From: Limisphaerales bacterium
GTDB taxonomy: Bacteria > Verrucomicrobiota > Verrucomicrobiia > Limisphaerales > PALSA-1396
Direction: 5' to 3'
Assembly: GCA_003140275.1 (NCBI GenBank)
Contig: PLJQ01000319.1
Location: 1-5,905, forward strand
Length of the DNA: 5,905 nucleotides
In this document: positions 4,621 through 5,905 of the stretch, piece by piece
Layout of the letters: each line of letters starts with the position of its first letter
How positions within the stretch are numbered: the first letter of the stretch is position 1
The notes under the pieces: generated by a model
The model's database searches: none
What the model saw: the letters and a program-made list of their open reading frames with translations, nothing else
What the model was told of the DNA's origin: nothing
Program-made: the position numbers and the translations under genes

Positions 4621-5905
4621 ATGAAAGCAAAAATTCTCCGAACCTCGCGGCGCAGTTTTCTCCGCCGCACCACGACAGCTGTCGCCACGTTCTCCATCCT
4701 GCCGAGCTATGTGCTCGGACTGCGCGGCGCCGATTCGCCCAACAAGAAACTCAACCTGGCGTTCATCGGCGTGGGCGGGCGCGGCGGCGACAACCTCAAT
4801 GAGCGAGTGATGACCGCTGAAAACATCGCCGCGCTTTGCGATGTGGATTCCCAGCGTCTCGCCGCGGCGGGGAGCAAATATCCCGAGGCGAAACAGTTCC
4901 AGGATTTCCGCCGCATGTTCGACCAGATGGGCAAGACAATCGATGCAGTGGTCGTCTCCACGCCAGACCACACGCACGCCGTGGCCGCCATGCGGGCGCT
5001 GAAAATGGGCAAACACGTCTATTGTGAAAAGCCGATGGCTCACTCGATCCACGAAGTGCGCGCGCTGATGAAAGCCGCCCGCGATCACAAAGTCGTCACC
5101 CAACTCGGCAACCAGGGGCATTCCACCGATTCCATCCGCACCTGTTGTGAATGGATTTGGGATGGCGCCATTGGGCCGGTGCGGCAGGTGATCAACTGGT
5201 CGAGCCGTCCCTTCTGGGCTCAAGGCGTGGAACGTCCCAAGGAATCCGAACCTGTGCCCGAGGGCTTGGATTGGGACCTGTGGTTAGGTCCGGCGCCGCA
5301 GCGGCCCTTCCACCATGCTTACCTGCCCTTTGTCTGGCGCGGGTGGGCGGACTTCGGTTGCGGCGCTCTGGGCGACATGGGGTCGTATAGCTTCGACACC
5401 ATCTTTCGTGTTTTGAAGTTGGAGGCGCCGCTCAGCGTGGAAGCGAGTTCCACGGATCGCTACGAAGAGACCTATCCCATGGCCTCGATCATCCACTACA
5501 ACTTTCCGGCGCGTGGCGACATGCCTCCGGTGAAATTCACCTGGTATGACGGCGGTCTGAAACCGGCGCGACCCGAGGAGCTGGAAGAAAATCGTCCGCT
5601 GAAGAACGAAGCAGAACAAGAGGACGAAGGGATGCTGTTCGTGGGAGATCGCGGAAAAATTATCTGCACATTTAACGGCGGCAATCCAAAACTCATTCCT
5701 CAATCGAAAATGGACAGCTACAAACAGCCGCCCAAAACGCTGCCCCGGTCGCCGGGCAACGAACGCGAATGGCTGGACGCCTGCAAGGGCGGCAAAGTGA
5801 AGCCCGGAGGAAACTTCGAATTCGAGGGTCTGGTCACCGAGACTTTGCTTCTGGGAAACGTCGCGTCGCGCATGGGGCAGAAACTGACTTGGGATCGCCC
5901 CGGGA
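4621..5905 (+). CDS. Tat-exported Gfo/Idh/MocA family oxidoreductase, 3' end cut by window
   Basis: The frame from ATG 4621 stays open to the last base and yields 428 residues without a stop. The N-terminus is a Tat signal: SRRSFLRR (9-16), a hydrophobic run to about 33, and the mature part from about residue 38. The NAD(P)-binding Rossmann fold follows: LAFIGVGGRGG (46-56) with the glycine loop, LCDVD (72-76), DAVVVSTPDHTHA (108-120) and the EKP motif (Glu136, Lys137, Pro138), Lys137 being the usual catalytic lysine. The C-terminal domain has the GALGDMG block (248-254), followed by SYSFD, so Tyr256 stands where many relatives have His. Members typically oxidise or isomerise sugars or polyols; the substrate cannot be read here. 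Compared with relatives of roughly 450-470 residues, only some 30 residues are missing. An in-frame ATG at 4576 would add 15 residues before the signal; 4621 is preferred because it gives a normal Tat n-region. No clear ribosome binding site or promoter is seen between 4428 and 4620. Confidence 0.93.
   Translation, partial: MKAKILRTSRRSFLRRTTTAVATFSILPSYVLGLRGADSPNKKLNLAFIGVGGRGGDNLNERVMTAENIAALCDVDSQRLAAAGSKYPEAKQFQDFRRMFDQMGKTIDAVVVSTPDHTHAVAAMRALKMGKHVYCEKPMAHSIHEVRALMKAARDHKVVTQLGNQGHSTDSIRTCCEWIWDGAIGPVRQVINWSSRPFWAQGVERPKESEPVPEGLDWDLWLGPAPQRPFHHAYLPFVWRGWADFGCGALGDMGSYSFDTIFRVLKLEAPLSVEASSTDRYEETYPMASIIHYNFPARGDMPPVKFTWYDGGLKPARPEELEENRPLKNEAEQEDEGMLFVGDRGKIICTFNGGNPKLIPQSKMDSYKQPPKTLPRSPGNEREWLDACKGGKVKPGGNFEFEGLVTETLLLGNVASRMGQKLTWDRPG

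Noticed and set aside
4450..5223. 257-codon minus-strand open frame
   Set aside because: It is antisense to the Gfo/Idh/MocA gene, whose motifs and codon pattern are unmistakable; long antisense frames are common opposite GC-rich genes.
5284..5703. 139-codon minus-strand open frame at the right end
   Set aside because: It is also antisense to the oxidoreductase and has no recognisable domain.

Overview
The window looks like chromosomal DNA from a bacterium of the Verrucomicrobia/Planctomycetes (PVC) type. This rests on two Tat-exported proteins: a Gfo/Idh/MocA-type oxidoreductase, and a conserved unknown protein of a kind I recall mainly from those phyla. Genes with little or no Shine-Dalgarno sequence and moderately high GC fit as well. 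The assignment is from memory and composition, not from a search.

Layout. Positions 1-148 hold what may be the 3' tail of an unrecognised plus-strand gene. Facing it is a minus-strand gene (159-1139) for a proteasome-beta-like Ntn hydrolase that keeps the Thr/Asp/Lys catalytic triad. Its upstream region carries a good sigma70-type promoter whose -35 box overlaps a perfect 18-bp palindrome, a likely operator. This first ~1.2 kb is clearly more AT-rich by eye than the rest. Next comes a non-coding stretch (1208-1312) with a hairpin and a strong rho-independent terminator that has no plus-strand gene in front of it.

The plus strand then carries a small single-domain cupin (1433-1783), followed by a region of gene decay. 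This contains a DUF2905-type membrane protein gene broken by an in-frame TAG (1873 to about 2085) and the C-terminal half of a response-regulator receiver domain (2213-2476).

The right half is intact and GC-rich. It contains a minus-strand Tat-exported protein of unknown function (2525-3799), a divergent plus-strand small conserved protein resembling DUF7832 (3969-4427), and a Tat-exported Gfo/Idh/MocA oxidoreductase (4621 to the window end, truncated by the edge). The last and the minus-strand Tat protein probably act outside the cytoplasm, the oxidoreductase perhaps in sugar or polyol metabolism, but nothing ties them into one operon.

I see no CRISPR array, tRNA, rRNA, insertion sequence or defence cassette. 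No clear new multi-gene system is visible. The most interesting items are the proteasome-like gene with its operator, the orphan terminator, and the amber-interrupted DUF2905 gene.
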